In this document: positions 8,509-17,894 of the stretch, one piece after another
Position numbering within the stretch: the stretch's first letter is position 1
Layout: every line of letters starts with the position of its first letter
Origin: Streptomyces xanthochromogenes
GTDB taxonomy: Bacteria > Actinomycetota > Actinomycetes > Streptomycetales > Streptomycetaceae
Assembly: GCF_014650455.1 (NCBI RefSeq)
Contig: NZ_BMUZ01000021.1
Location: 1 to 64,000 of the forward strand
DNA: 64,000 nucleotides
Reading direction: 5' to 3'
Position numbers and translations under genes: made by a program
Notes under the pieces: model-generated
The model's database searches: none
Told to the model about the DNA's origin: nothing
Seen by the model: the letters and a program-made list of their open reading frames with translations, nothing else

Positions 8509-10837
8509 GCAGGGCCACCGGCCGCTCGGCGAACAGCTCGTCCAGCGGCACTGCGCCGCCGAACTGCCTCTCACCACCGATGACGTCGACCCACCGGCCA
8601 TCGGGCAGAACCAGCTCCGTCCCGGCCCAGCCGCCCGCCTCGGCGAGGCGCAGCGAGAGCCGGGTCACCGCCGTCACCACCTCGCCCGAGCGGCTGAACG
8701 CCACACAGTGCCCGGCGCGGGGGCCGCGTGCGGTCAGCGGCTCATACGTCGCGGATTCGCCGAAGGCGGCGGGGAGTTCACGGCGCAGCCGCAGGGCCGC
8801 CAGGGTCACCCGCAGCTTGTCGCCGGGCTCGGCCAGGGCGGCCGCCTCGAACCGGACCGGGCGGCGGTTGTCCGGGTCGACCAGGGCCGCGTACTCGGCC
8901 TCCGTGCCCTGGTAGAGGTCAGGCACGCCCGGCATGGTCAGATGCAGCAGCGCCGCGCCGAGGCTGTTGGCCCGTGCGGCGGCCTCGGTCTCCCGCGTGA
9001 ACTCCCGTACGTGTGTGGCCGGTTCATCGCCCGGCCCCGCGGCGACGAAGTCGCTCACGGCCTTCTCGTAGCCGGGGTCCTGTTCCGTCCAGCAGGTGTG
9101 CAGGCCCGCCTCGCGCACCGCCTTGAGCAGCGCCCCTTCGAGCCGCTCCCGCTCCGGCAGCCCGCCGAGCCCGACCGAGGTCTGCCAGGCGACCCAGGCG
9201 AGATGCGCATCGGGCGCCGGGGCGCCGGGCCCGTCGCCGAGCCGGTCGAGCAGCTCCGCCCATCGCTGGGGGCACTCGGAGAGCACCGCGATGCGGGCCC
9301 GTACCTCCGCGCTGCGCTTGGTGTCGTGGGTGGACAGGACGGTTCCGGTGGCCGGCCAGTCCCGGGCGAGATGGGTGCAGAACGCGTGGAATTCGGTCGG
9401 GTCGACCGAGGGCCGCCCAGGGTCTCCGCCCACCTCGTTGACCGACAGCAGCGGCGTGTAGCGGTAGAAGGCGGTGTCCTCGACCGACTTGGCGTGCAGC
9501 GCCGACGACGTCTGCGCGAAACGGGTACGGAAGCGGGCCCGGTCGGCGTCCTCGCCCAGCTTGCCGAGCGCCAGGTCCCGCACCACGTCCACCGCCGCCG
9601 ACTCCTCCGGGACCGGGAAGGCCGCCTTCGCCTCCAGGGCCGCCGATGCCGGAAGCACCAGCTCCGCCCCGAAGCGATAGGGGCGGTAGACGGGGACGCG
9701 GACCAGGAGCTCGCGCAGGGCGAGCCGCAGCGCCCACGGGGCGTGGTCGCGCAGCTCGGGGCCACCGCTCGCACAGATCCGGCCGGCCAGACGCACCAGG
9801 TATTCGGTCTCGGCCACCAGCTCATGGGTCAGGACGCGGTAGGCGGCGCGGCGCACCGTAGGCTCCCAGCGCCCGCCCCGGTCCCCGCTCACCGCGGTGA
9901 ACTCCCGGTACTGGGACTGGAGTCGGGCCGTGCCCTCCGGGTCCGTGAACAGGCCGTCGATGTGGCGCAGTGCGTCGTACCCGGTCGTCCCGGCGACGGC
10001 CCAGCCGGCCTGCAGCCGCTCGTCGCCGGTGAGGATCTTCTCGACGACCGTCCAGCGGCCGCCCGTCGCCTCGTTCAGCCGGCGCAGATACGCCTCCGGG
10101 TCCGCGAGGCCGTCCGGGTGGTCGACCCGCAGCCCGTCCACCACGCCGTCGGCGACCAGCTCCAGGATCTTGGCGTGCGTCGCGGCGAAGACGGCCTCGT
10201 CCTCCACCCGGACGCCGATCAGCTCCGCGATGGTGAAGAAGCGCCGGTAGTTGAGCTCGGTCCTGGCCAGGCGCCACCAGCCGAGCCGGTAGAACTGCGC
10301 GTCGAGCAGATCCGCCAGCGGCAGGCCCGCCGTGCCCTCCCGCAGGGGGAAGCGCTGCTCGCCATGGCGCAGTACGTCGCCCTCCACCGTCAGACGGTCC
10401 AGCTCTGATCCCAGCGGGCCGGCGAGCACCGGCAGCAGGACCCGTCCGTCGCCCCCTTCCCAGTCGATGTCGAACCACGAGGCGTAGGGCGAGGCGGGGC
10501 CCGCGCGCAGCACGTCCCACAGTCGGCGGTTGTGGAGCGCGGCGGCCGACATGTGGTTCGGCACGATGTCGAGGATCAGGCCGAGACCGAACTCCCGTGC
10601 CCGCGCGGCCAGTTGGCGCAGACCGGACTCGCCGCCCAGCTCCTCGCGGACCTTGGCGTGGTCGGTGACGTCGTATCCGTGGGTGGAGCCGGGCACGGCC
10701 TCCAGGACCGGGGACAGATGAACGTGGGAGACACCGAGACCGGCGATGTAGGGCAGTGCCCCCTCGGCGGCGGCGAACGGGAACCCGGGCTGGAGCTGGA
10801 GCCGGTAAGTCGCGATGGGCTGGGTCAGCTGGGTCAT
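8468..10837 (-). CDS. treY: Malto-oligosyltrehalose synthase
   Basis: This 789-residue GH13 enzyme turns the reducing-end linkage of malto-oligosaccharides into an alpha-1,1 bond, giving the substrate of TreZ. Visible motifs are TYRLQLQPGF at the N-terminus, LILDIVPNHMS, the nucleophile strand GLRVDHPDGLADP, VVEKILTGDE, the conserved STHDTKRSAEVRARI and MPGVPDLYQGTE. The ATG at 10837 is preceded by no strong SD, only GGGG about 14 bases away. The start is still well supported because TreY proteins begin right at TYRLQ. The 3' end overlaps the P450 gene tail to tail. Confidence 0.95.
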   Translation of the reverse strand: MTQLTQPIATYRLQLQPGFPFAAAEGALPYIAGLGVSHVHLSPVLEAVPGSTHGYDVTDHAKVREELGGESGLRQLAARAREFGLGLILDIVPNHMSAAALHNRRLWDVLRAGPASPYASWFDIDWEGGDGRVLLPVLAGPLGSELDRLTVEGDVLRHGEQRFPLREGTAGLPLADLLDAQFYRLGWWRLARTELNYRRFFTIAELIGVRVEDEAVFAATHAKILELVADGVVDGLRVDHPDGLADPEAYLRRLNEATGGRWTVVEKILTGDERLQAGWAVAGTTGYDALRHIDGLFTDPEGTARLQSQYREFTAVSGDRGGRWEPTVRRAAYRVLTHELVAETEYLVRLAGRICASGGPELRDHAPWALRLALRELLVRVPVYRPYRFGAELVLPASAALEAKAAFPVPEESAAVDVVRDLALGKLGEDADRARFRTRFAQTSSALHAKSVEDTAFYRYTPLLSVNEVGGDPGRPSVDPTEFHAFCTHLARDWPATGTVLSTHDTKRSAEVRARIAVLSECPQRWAELLDRLGDGPGAPAPDAHLAWVAWQTSVGLGGLPERERLEGALLKAVREAGLHTCWTEQDPGYEKAVSDFVAAGPGDEPATHVREFTRETEAAARANSLGAALLHLTMPGVPDLYQGTEAEYAALVDPDNRRPVRFEAAALAEPGDKLRVTLAALRLRRELPAAFGESATYEPLTARGPRAGHCVAFSRSGEVVTAVTRLSLRLAEAGGWAGTELVLPDGRWVDVIGGERQFGGAVPLDELFAERPVALLRRAVPAGGAGPG

Positions 10838-10918
10838 ATGAACGTACGTACCCCGTCGGACGGCTTCTGTGCCTTCGGCCCATGCGTATGCCCCGGTCGG
10901 CCGCGTTAGCTTCGCCTG

Positions 10919-12184
10919 ATGGCCGGATCCCTGCAGACCTATCGCAACGTGCTCAACCTGACCGGTCCGCTGCTTCCCGTGATCTCCTTCCTCGGGCGGC
11001 TGCCGACGGCCATGTGCCAGCTCGGCAGCGTCCTCCTGGTCGCCGAGACCAGCGGCAGCCTGGCGACGGCCGGGCTCGCCGGCGGCGCGCTCGCCGCCGG
11101 GCAGACCGTGGCGGGCCCGCTCCTGGGACGCGCCGCCGACCGGTACGGCCAGCGCACCGTGGTGCTCGCAGCGGCGATCGTCAACGCCGCCGCGGTGACC
11201 GGCCTGGTGCTCGCCGCGCTCGCCCGTCTTCCGACCGGCCCGCTCGCCCTGCTCGGTGCCCTCGCGGGGGCGAGCGTGCCGCAGGTTGGCCCGCTCGCCC
11301 GGAGCAGGACCGTCGCCCTGGCGCACCGGGCCGGCGCCGACGAGCGGACCGTGGCCGGCGCGCTGTCCTTCGAGGGCACCCTGGACGAGATCTCGTTCGT
11401 CCTCGGCCCGGCCCTGGTGGGCCTGGCGGCCGCCCTCGCCCAGCCGGCCGCCGCCCTGCTCGCGGCGGCGGCCCTGCTCGCCGTCTGCGGCACGGCCTTC
11501 GCCCTCCATCCGACGGCGCGTCAGATGACCGCGGCCGAGCGCACCGGGACGCCCCGCGGCCGGCTGCCCGGCGCGGTCCACGCGCTGCGCGTCACGATGG
11601 TGCTGCAGGGCGCCATGTTCGGCGCGTCCCAGGCCGGCATCACGGCGCTGACGGGCGAGCTCGGCCGGCCCTCGCAGACCGGGCTCGTGTACGCGGCGAT
11701 GGGGGTGATGAGCGCGGCCGCGGGACTCGCCATGGTCGCCGTCCCCGAGCGGCTCGCCCCGCTGGCCCGCTGGCGGATCGCCACCTCGGCACTCGTCGTG
11801 CTCTCGGTGCCGCTGCTGTTCGTCCACACCCTGCTCGGCCTGTACGTCACGGTGACCGTGCTCGGGGTGGCGTACGCGCCCCATCTGATCACCGTGTTCG
11901 GACTGACGGAACGGCTGGTTCCGGCAGGGCGGCTCGCCGAGTCCATGGCGTTCCTGACGAGCGGTGTCGTCGGCGGCCAGGCTCTGGCGCTCGCCCTGTC
12001 GGGGCGGCTCGCGCAGGACCACGGGGCGGTCGCCGCGTTCGCCGTCATGGTGGTGGCCGGGGCGCTGTGCGCGGTGCTCTCCTGGGCCGTGCGCGGGCTC
12101 GGCTCCGGGCGGCCGGACGCGACCACCGTCGAGGCCGTCGCACCCGGCGTCACGGTGGACCCGAGGGCCCCGGTCGACAGCTGA
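10919..12184 (+). CDS. MFS transporter
   Basis: The 421-residue protein is almost wholly hydrophobic, with about 12 membrane spans. A typical MFS loop between spans 2 and 3 is seen as GRAADRYGQRTVVLAA. It resembles actinobacterial drug or sugar exporters, but the substrate is not deducible. The ATG at 10919 has TAGCTT six bases before it (10907-10912) and no SD, which points to a leaderless transcript. It diverges from treY, with 81 bases between the starts, and converges on glgX. Confidence 0.85.
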   Translation: MAGSLQTYRNVLNLTGPLLPVISFLGRLPTAMCQLGSVLLVAETSGSLATAGLAGGALAAGQTVAGPLLGRAADRYGQRTVVLAAAIVNAAAVTGLVLAALARLPTGPLALLGALAGASVPQVGPLARSRTVALAHRAGADERTVAGALSFEGTLDEISFVLGPALVGLAAALAQPAAALLAAAALLAVCGTAFALHPTARQMTAAERTGTPRGRLPGAVHALRVTMVLQGAMFGASQAGITALTGELGRPSQTGLVYAAMGVMSAAAGLAMVAVPERLAPLARWRIATSALVVLSVPLLFVHTLLGLYVTVTVLGVAYAPHLITVFGLTERLVPAGRLAESMAFLTSGVVGGQALALALSGRLAQDHGAVAAFAVMVVAGALCAVLSWAVRGLGSGRPDATTVEAVAPGVTVDPRAPVDS

Positions 12185-12214
12185 CCGGGCTGGGCCCGCG
12201 TTCGTGGACCCATT

Positions 12215-12259
12215 GTGCCGGAGCCCCCTGACAGTCGAACTCCGGCACGGGTCAGGGGG
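12215..12259. terminator. Two interleaved inverted repeats, probable bidirectional terminator
   Basis: The arms come in the order A-B-A'-B'. GTGCCGGA (12215-12222) pairs with TCCGGCAC (12241-12248), and CCCCCTGAC (12224-12232) pairs with GTCAGGGGG (12251-12259). The two hairpins exclude each other unless a pseudoknot forms. The site lies between the convergent MFS and glgX genes, so termination in both directions is the simplest role. Confidence 0.55.
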
Positions 12260-12283
12260 GTTGGGGGCGCCGCGGCCCGCGGC

Positions 12284-14404
12284 CTAGGCGGGCCGCCGCA
12301 GCACGGTCATGCTCCGGCCGATCAGGCCGATGCGCTCGCCCCCCGTCACCTTCGGCCCGCCGCCCTGCGGCACACCGTCGGAACGTGCGGTGTCCACGAC
12401 CACCTGCCACTGCCGGCCGTGGTTGACCGGGACGACGAACTCGATGTCCTCCGCGCTGGCGTTGAACATCAGCAGGAACGAGTCGTCGCCGATCCGCTCG
12501 CCGCGGGTGCCCGGCTCGGAGATGGCGTTGCCGTTGAGGAAGACCGACAGCGCCTTCGCGCTCGCCGACTGCCAGTCCTCCTCGGCCATCTCCACGCCCT
12601 CGGGCGTGAACCAGGCGATGTCCGAGAGCTCGTCGTGGGTGCCCTGTACCGGCCGGCCGTGGAAGAAGCGCCTGCGCCGGAAGACCGGATGGTCGCGGCG
12701 CAGCCACACCATGGCCCGGGTGAACGCGAGGAGCGAGCCGTCCACGTCCTCGCCCGGCTCCGGCCAGTGCACCCAGGACAGCTCGGTGTCCTGGCAGTAC
12801 GCGTTGTTGTTGCCCTGCTGGGTGCGGGCGAACTCGTCGCCGTGGCTGATCATCGGCACGCCCTGCGACAGCATCAGGGTGGCGATGAAGTTCCGCATCT
12901 GGCGGGCGCGCAGCTCCGTCACCCCGGCGTCGTCGGTGGGGCCCTCCGTACCGCAGTTCCAGGACCGGTTGTGGCTCTCGCCGTCCCGGTTTCCCTCGCC
13001 GTTGGCGTCGTTGCGCTTGTTGTTGTAGGAGACGAGGTCGTTGAGGGTGAACCCGTCGTGGCAGGTGTGGAAGTTGATGGAGGCCAGTGGCCGCCGCCCG
13101 TCGTCCTGGTAGAGGTCGGACGAGCCGGTGAGGCGCCCCGCGAACTCGGCGAGCGTACGCGGCTCGCCGCGCCACAAGTCCCGCACGGTGTCGCGGTACT
13201 TGCCGTTCCACTCCGTCCACAGCGGCGGGAAGTTGCCCACCTGGTAGCCGCCCTCGCCGACGTCCCACGGCTCGGCGATCAGCTTGACCTGGCTGACCAC
13301 CGGGTCCTGCTGGACCAGGTCGAAGAAGGACGAGAGCCGGTCGACCTCGTGGAACTGACGTGCCAGTGTCGCCGCGAGGTCGAAGCGGAAGCCGTCCACG
13401 TGCATCTCGGTCACCCAGTAGCGCAGCGAATCCATGATCAGCTGGAGGACGTGCGGGGACCTCATGAGCAGGCTGTTGCCCGTGCCGGTGGTGTCCTCGT
13501 AGTAGCGCGCGTCGTCGGCCAGTCTGTAGTACTGCGCGTTGTCCAGGCCCCGGAAGGAGAGCGTGGGGCCGAGGTGGTTGCCCTCCGCCGTGTGGTTGTA
13601 GACGACGTCCAGGATCACCTCGATGCCCGCCTCGTGCAGCGCCCGCACCGCCTGCTTGAACTCCAGGACCTGCTGGCCGCGGTCGCCCCAGGAGGCGTAC
13701 GCGTTGTGCGGGGCGAAGAAGCCGATGGTGTTGTAGCCCCAGTAGTTGGACATCCCGGCGTCGGCGAGCCGGTGGTCGTTGACGAACTGGTGCACCGGCA
13801 TCAACTCAAGAGCGGTGACGCCGAGTTGGGTGAGGTGGTCGATGATCGCCGGATGCGCCAGCGCGGCATAGGTGCCGCGCTGCTCCGGCGGGAGCTCCGG
13901 GTGGAGCATGGTGAGGCCCTTGACGTGGGCCTCGTAGAAGACGGTGTGGTGGTAGTCGGTGCGGGGCGGCCGGTCGTCGCCCCAGTCGAAGAAGGGGTTC
14001 ACCACCACCGAGGCCATCGTGTGCGGCGCCGAGTCCAGGTCGTTGCGGCTGTCGGGCCGCCCGAAGTGGTAGCCGTACACCGCCTCGTTCCACTCGACCT
14101 GGCCGCTTATGGCCCGCGCGTAGGGGTCGAGGAGCAGCTTCGCCGAGTTGCAGCGATGCCCGTGCTGGGGCTCGTACGGTCCGTGCACCCTAAAGCCGTA
14201 CCGCTGGCCCGGCAGCACACCGGGCAGATAGGCATGGCGTACGAACGCGTCGGACTCGCGCAGTTCGACGGCCGTCTCCGAGCCGTCGTCGTGGAGCAGG
14301 CACAACTCGATCCGACGGGCGGCCTCGGAGAAGACCGCGAAATTGGTCCCGGCGCCGTCGTACGTGGCGCCGAGTGGGTAAGCCTGTCCCGGCCACACCT
14401 GCAT
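12284..14404 (-). CDS. glgX: Glycogen debranching enzyme, isoamylase type
   Basis: This 706-residue GH13 enzyme hydrolyses alpha-1,6 branches, supplying linear chains for TreY and glycogen turnover. It has an N-terminal CBM48-like domain (about 1-130; YPLGATYDGAGTNFAVFS). Barrel motifs are DVVYNHTAEG, the nucleophile strand GFRFDLAATLAR, IAEPWDVGEGGYQ and NFHTCHDGFTLNDLV. The ATG at 14404 has GGAAGAG eight bases upstream and fits the family N-terminus; an upstream in-frame ATG would add unconserved residues. It diverges from the HEPN gene over 325 bases. Confidence 0.95.
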   Translation of the reverse strand: MQVWPGQAYPLGATYDGAGTNFAVFSEAARRIELCLLHDDGSETAVELRESDAFVRHAYLPGVLPGQRYGFRVHGPYEPQHGHRCNSAKLLLDPYARAISGQVEWNEAVYGYHFGRPDSRNDLDSAPHTMASVVVNPFFDWGDDRPPRTDYHHTVFYEAHVKGLTMLHPELPPEQRGTYAALAHPAIIDHLTQLGVTALELMPVHQFVNDHRLADAGMSNYWGYNTIGFFAPHNAYASWGDRGQQVLEFKQAVRALHEAGIEVILDVVYNHTAEGNHLGPTLSFRGLDNAQYYRLADDARYYEDTTGTGNSLLMRSPHVLQLIMDSLRYWVTEMHVDGFRFDLAATLARQFHEVDRLSSFFDLVQQDPVVSQVKLIAEPWDVGEGGYQVGNFPPLWTEWNGKYRDTVRDLWRGEPRTLAEFAGRLTGSSDLYQDDGRRPLASINFHTCHDGFTLNDLVSYNNKRNDANGEGNRDGESHNRSWNCGTEGPTDDAGVTELRARQMRNFIATLMLSQGVPMISHGDEFARTQQGNNNAYCQDTELSWVHWPEPGEDVDGSLLAFTRAMVWLRRDHPVFRRRRFFHGRPVQGTHDELSDIAWFTPEGVEMAEEDWQSASAKALSVFLNGNAISEPGTRGERIGDDSFLLMFNASAEDIEFVVPVNHGRQWQVVVDTARSDGVPQGGGPKVTGGERIGLIGRSMTVLRRPA

Positions 14405-14729
14405 GGGCAAGACTCTTCCACTTCCACTCGGGTTACTGGAGGGCTGTTCGGCCAGATCCTCCCCGAAAAAACGACCGTCACCCGGGACGTCCGCGTGCGC
14501 CAATGGGTGACCCGGGTCCGGCCGACGCGGCGCAAGCGCTATGAATCCGCTCACCCCGTCAGATAGTGCCCATCAGAACAGGCCGTATCCTCGGGCCAGT
14601 TGGCAAACTCGACGCGTGATCCGGCTGCAGCGCCTCCTGCTCCCGGAGTACCCTTCCTTGATCGTTGAAGGGCGTGCGGGGGCGGGCCGGGCCCGCAGGG
14701 GTGTGCCGGGGGCGGAAGGCGGTGCGTGG
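14405..14729. promoter_or_regulatory. Divergent intergenic region, glgX / HEPN gene
   Basis: These 325 bases must hold promoters for both divergent genes. I see no clear sigma-70 hexamer pair. A short hairpin, CCCTTC (14651-14656) and GAAGGG (14667-14672), lies in the leader of the HEPN gene. The region is rightward open in the HEPN frame, but the sequence before 14730 lacks coding character. Confidence 0.4.
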
Positions 14730-15965
14730 GTGAGCTCGGGAGGCCTTGAGCTGCCCCCTGGTGACACGGGTCATGAGGGGGAGTCCGGCGACATCCCGCC
14801 CGGAGCGGTATCCCTGGCGCGTCCGATGGAGATCGGGGCGGAGCTGGACTGGGGCGCGGACGCCTGGAGCGAGGTGCGTACGCGCGCGCAGCGGGCCGGG
14901 CGCGCCTACATCTGGCTGAACCTGGTGGAGCAGCGGCTGCGCGCCGTGGTGGCCGCCGTGCTCCGGCCGATCTACGAACCGGTCCACGGCGACGACTGGG
15001 TGGTCGCCGCGGCGGGACCGGCCGGCCAGGAGTGGGTGCAGCGGGCCGTCGCGGTGCGCGAGGTCTCGCGCCGCAAGGGCTATCTGCTCGACCCCGCCGA
15101 CGACAACGTGCTCAGCTTCCTCACGCTCCCGCAGCTGCGGGAGCTGATGGTGCAGCACTGGCCCTGCTTCGAGCCGTACGTGGACGACCGGCGCGATGTC
15201 GAACTCGCCCTGGACGAGCTGGAGGTGGCCCGCAACGTCGTCTCCCGCAACCGGGCCCTGAACGAGGCCGTGCTCGCCCAGGCCGAGCGGGCCTCGGCGC
15301 GGCTCCTGGACGTGCTCGGCGGCGCCGGCGGTGCCCCCGCCGCGCACCGTCTGCCCATCGACGCCGTCGAGGACCTGGTCGGCGACCGGTACGCCGATGT
15401 CGTCTCCGTGCACTCCGACCGGGTGCGCCTCCAGCGCCAGCTGCCCGCCGAGGACCTCTTCGGCGGCGCCCGGCGCCTGGACGCGATAGGCATCGGCCTC
15501 AATCTGCTCGTGCAGAACTATTCGGGCCGCCGTCTGGTGCGGCTCGCCGAGACCGGCTGCCGCGTCCGGCTGCTCTTCCTCAACCCGGCGAGCAGCGCGG
15601 TCAAGCGGCGCGAGCGTGAACTCGGCCTGAAGAAGGGCGAGTTGAGCAGGTCGGTGGAGATGAACATCCTGCACATGCGCCGGGTGCGGACGGCGCTGCG
15701 CGACCCGGGGGCGTTCGAGATCCAGGTCTTCGACGAGACCCCGCGCTTCACCGCCTACCTCGTGGACGGCGACGGGGCGGACGGCCTCGCGGTCGTCCAG
15801 TCCTATCTGCGCCGTGCCCGGGGGATGGAAGCGCCGGTGCTCGTCCTGCGCGGCGGGGGCCGGCGGGGCGTGGTGCGACCGGGCCAGGACGTGGAGCACG
15901 GCCTCTTCGAGACCTATCGCGAGGAATTCGAATCGGTATGGGTTGATTCGCGCCCAGTGTCCTGA
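14730..15965 (+). CDS. SAV2148 family HEPN domain protein
   Basis: The 411-residue protein is recognised from the SAV2148 family, very conserved in Streptomyces. The signature runs through WLNLVEQRLRAVVAAVLRPI and VSRRKGYLLDPADDNVLSFLTL. The helical middle is the HEPN part. The C-terminal third (GIGLNLLVQNYSGRRLV, then VRLLFLNPASSAVKRRE) looks like a phospholipase-D-like or nucleotide-handling fold. HEPN proteins are often RNases, but I cannot point to an intact Rx4-6H motif. The GTG at 14730 has GGAAGG ten bases upstream and matches where family members begin. A DnaQ-like exonuclease follows 109 bases later. Confidence 0.85.
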   Translation: MSSGGLELPPGDTGHEGESGDIPPGAVSLARPMEIGAELDWGADAWSEVRTRAQRAGRAYIWLNLVEQRLRAVVAAVLRPIYEPVHGDDWVVAAAGPAGQEWVQRAVAVREVSRRKGYLLDPADDNVLSFLTLPQLRELMVQHWPCFEPYVDDRRDVELALDELEVARNVVSRNRALNEAVLAQAERASARLLDVLGGAGGAPAAHRLPIDAVEDLVGDRYADVVSVHSDRVRLQRQLPAEDLFGGARRLDAIGIGLNLLVQNYSGRRLVRLAETGCRVRLLFLNPASSAVKRRERELGLKKGELSRSVEMNILHMRRVRTALRDPGAFEIQVFDETPRFTAYLVDGDGADGLAVVQSYLRRARGMEAPVLVLRGGGRRGVVRPGQDVEHGLFETYREEFESVWVDSRPVS

Positions 15966-16074
15966 TTCATGGTGGGAAGTCCCCGGCGGATTCCGGCCGC
16001 CCGGCCGATTGTCAGTGGCGCGTGCGAGGGTGGTCGTCAACTGGGGGAAAGCACCACGAAGGAGGGGCAGCACC

Positions 16075-16797
16075 ATGAGCTGGCACCTGGAACCGCTGGT
16101 CGGGTTCGACCTGGAGACGACCGGCACCGAGCCGCGCGAGGCCCGCATCGTGACGGCGGCGATCGTCGAAGTGCGGGGCGCCGGTGTGGTCGGGCAGCGC
16201 GGCTGGCTCGCGGATCCGGGGATACGGATTCCGGCGCAGGCCTCCGCGGTCCACGGGATCAGCAGTGAACACGCGGCGGCGCAGGGCCGCCCCGCGGCCG
16301 AGGTGGCCGACGAGGTCGCCGAGACCCTCGCCGCCCACTGGCGTCTGGGCGTGCCGGTGGTCGCCTACAACGCGGCCTTCGACCTGACGCTGCTCGCCGC
16401 CGAGCTGCGCCGCCACCAACTGCCGTCGCTCAGTGAGCGGCTGGGGGGCGCGCCGATAGGCCCGGTCGTCGATCCGTACACGATCGACCGCTCGGTGGAC
16501 CGCTACCGCAAGGGCAAGCGCACCCTGGAAGCGGTGTGTGCCGAGTACGGAGTGGTCCTGGAGTCGGCGCACGACGCGGGGGCCGACGCGCTGGCGGCGG
16601 CCCGGGTGGCGATGGCGATAGCCGAGCGCCACCCCCAGGTGGCGCGGCTCGAACCGGCGGAGCTGCATGCCCGTCAGATCCAGTGGTATGCCGACTGGGC
16701 GGCCGACTTCCAGCAGTTCCTGCGCGCGAAGGGCACCACGGACGCGGTGATCGACGGCTCCTGGCCGCTGCGCGAACTGACTCCGGCCCACGGCTGA
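16075..16797 (+). CDS. 3'-5' exonuclease, DnaQ/DEDDh type
   Basis: The 240-residue protein carries the RNase H-like exonuclease fold. Exo I is FDLETTG, Exo II is in VAYNAAFDLTLL and Exo III is HDAGADALAAA, so the DEDDh set (two Asp, Glu, His, Asp) is complete. It should remove nucleotides from the 3' end of DNA or RNA with two metal ions, in the cytoplasm. It has no polymerase or UvrC-like part, so it is a stand-alone proofreading- or trimming-type enzyme. AAGGAGGGG lies seven bases before the ATG. Confidence 0.92.
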   Translation: MSWHLEPLVGFDLETTGTEPREARIVTAAIVEVRGAGVVGQRGWLADPGIRIPAQASAVHGISSEHAAAQGRPAAEVADEVAETLAAHWRLGVPVVAYNAAFDLTLLAAELRRHQLPSLSERLGGAPIGPVVDPYTIDRSVDRYRKGKRTLEAVCAEYGVVLESAHDAGADALAAARVAMAIAERHPQVARLEPAELHARQIQWYADWAADFQQFLRAKGTTDAVIDGSWPLRELTPAHG

Positions 16798-16837
16798 GCC
16801 CGCCCGCCGTGGCGGCGGCCCGGCCCGCCCCCCGCGC

Positions 16838-17767
16838 TCAGAAGGGGTACCAGCGCACCTCGGCGTCCTCGTCGCGCAGCGAGGCGACCCGGCGGCGGAA
16901 CTCGTCGCGTGCCTTGGGGTTGGCCGGAGCGTGCTGGGCGACCCAGGCGCAGCTGGCCGTCTCGCGCGCACCGCGCAGAACGGCGCAGCCGTCCCACTCG
17001 CGTACGTCCCAGCCGTAGGCGCCGACGAACGCGTCGTACTGCTCGGCGGGCAGCCCGTACCGGTCGCGCGAGAGCGCCATCACGACCAGGTCGTGCTCAC
17101 GGAAGTCGGCGGAGAAGGTCTCCAGGTCGACCAGGACCGGCCCTTCGGGGCCGATGTACACATTGCGGGGGAGGGCATCGCCGTGGATGGGACCGACGGG
17201 AAGATGCGGGGTGAGCGCGGCGGCCGCCTCGGCGAAGCCGTCCCTGCGGGCGCGCAGATACGCGGCGTCCGCCGGGTCGATCGCCTCGCCGGCCAGGTCT
17301 AGCCATCGCTCGACCCCGCCCAGCAGTTCGCGGCGCGGCAGCGGGAAGGCGGGCGGCGGCAGGGCGTGGACGCGCCGGAGCAGTACGGCCAGATCGGCGG
17401 GCGTGGCCGGACGTTCGGCCGCGGGCAGCCGGTGCCACACGGTCACCGGGTGGCCCTCGACGAGCCGGGGCTTCGGCTCGGCGGCCCGGACCGCGGGCAC
17501 ACCGGCCTCGGCGAGCCAGGTCGCGACGGCGACCTCACGCTCGGCGCGCTCCAGGAGTTCCGGGTGGCGCGTGGCGTCGCGGCCGACCTTGACGACCAGG
17601 CCGTGCCCGGTGCCGGTGCCGGTGCCGGTATAGGTGTTCGTGCCGGGCAGGGCGAAGACGGCGTTCTCGCCCAGGGCCAGCAGCTCGGCGGCCACGGTTC
17701 CGGCAGGACCGCCGGGACCGTCCAGCGCCGTCGCGGCCAGCAGTTCGCGTGCCCGTGCCTCGTCCAT
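16838..17767 (-). CDS. Aminoglycoside phosphotransferase-like (APH) family kinase
   Basis: The 309-residue protein has the APH/choline-kinase fold. The catalytic loop is GPIHGDALPRNVYIG, and the metal-binding VLVDLETFS replaces the DFG motif. An N-terminal nucleotide-binding lobe contains LVVKVGRD with the ATP Lys. Such proteins phosphorylate small hydroxyl substrates and most are not antibiotic resistance enzymes, so no substrate is claimed. ATG 17767 has GGGAGA seven bases upstream. It diverges from the sugar transporter operon. Confidence 0.85.
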   Translation of the reverse strand: MDEARARELLAATALDGPGGPAGTVAAELLALGENAVFALPGTNTYTGTGTGTGHGLVVKVGRDATRHPELLERAEREVAVATWLAEAGVPAVRAAEPKPRLVEGHPVTVWHRLPAAERPATPADLAVLLRRVHALPPPAFPLPRRELLGGVERWLDLAGEAIDPADAAYLRARRDGFAEAAAALTPHLPVGPIHGDALPRNVYIGPEGPVLVDLETFSADFREHDLVVMALSRDRYGLPAEQYDAFVGAYGWDVREWDGCAVLRGARETASCAWVAQHAPANPKARDEFRRRVASLRDEDAEVRWYPF

Positions 17768-17823
17768 AGATGTCTCCCGGTGATCGTCTGTTCCGGGCAA
17801 GTCTTGCATTCGCGCAGGTCGTC

Positions 17824-17852
17824 TTGACGAACGGACGGACCGTCAGCACGAT
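17824..17852 (+). promoter_or_regulatory. Candidate promoter with embedded palindrome
   Basis: TTGACG (17824-17829) and CACGAT (17847-17852) are spaced by 17 bases, a good housekeeping sigma match. An 11-base perfect palindrome GACGGACCGTC (17834-17844) fills the spacer, as expected of a repressor site. The start codon of the transporter operon is 43 bases beyond the -10. The regulator is not encoded nearby. Confidence 0.5.
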
Positions 17853-17894
17853 GACGGAGGCTGTTCGGCCTTACTGGACAAAGGGGTTGAAAAG

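Noticed and set aside
8174..10408. 744-codon rightward frame antisense to treY
   Set aside because: It lies opposite a clear TreY gene; high GC produces long stop-free antisense frames, and the translation is rich in Arg, Gly and Pro without family motifs.
12215..14566. 783-codon rightward frame antisense to glgX
   Set aside because: Complements glgX almost exactly; no start signal or motif and biased composition.
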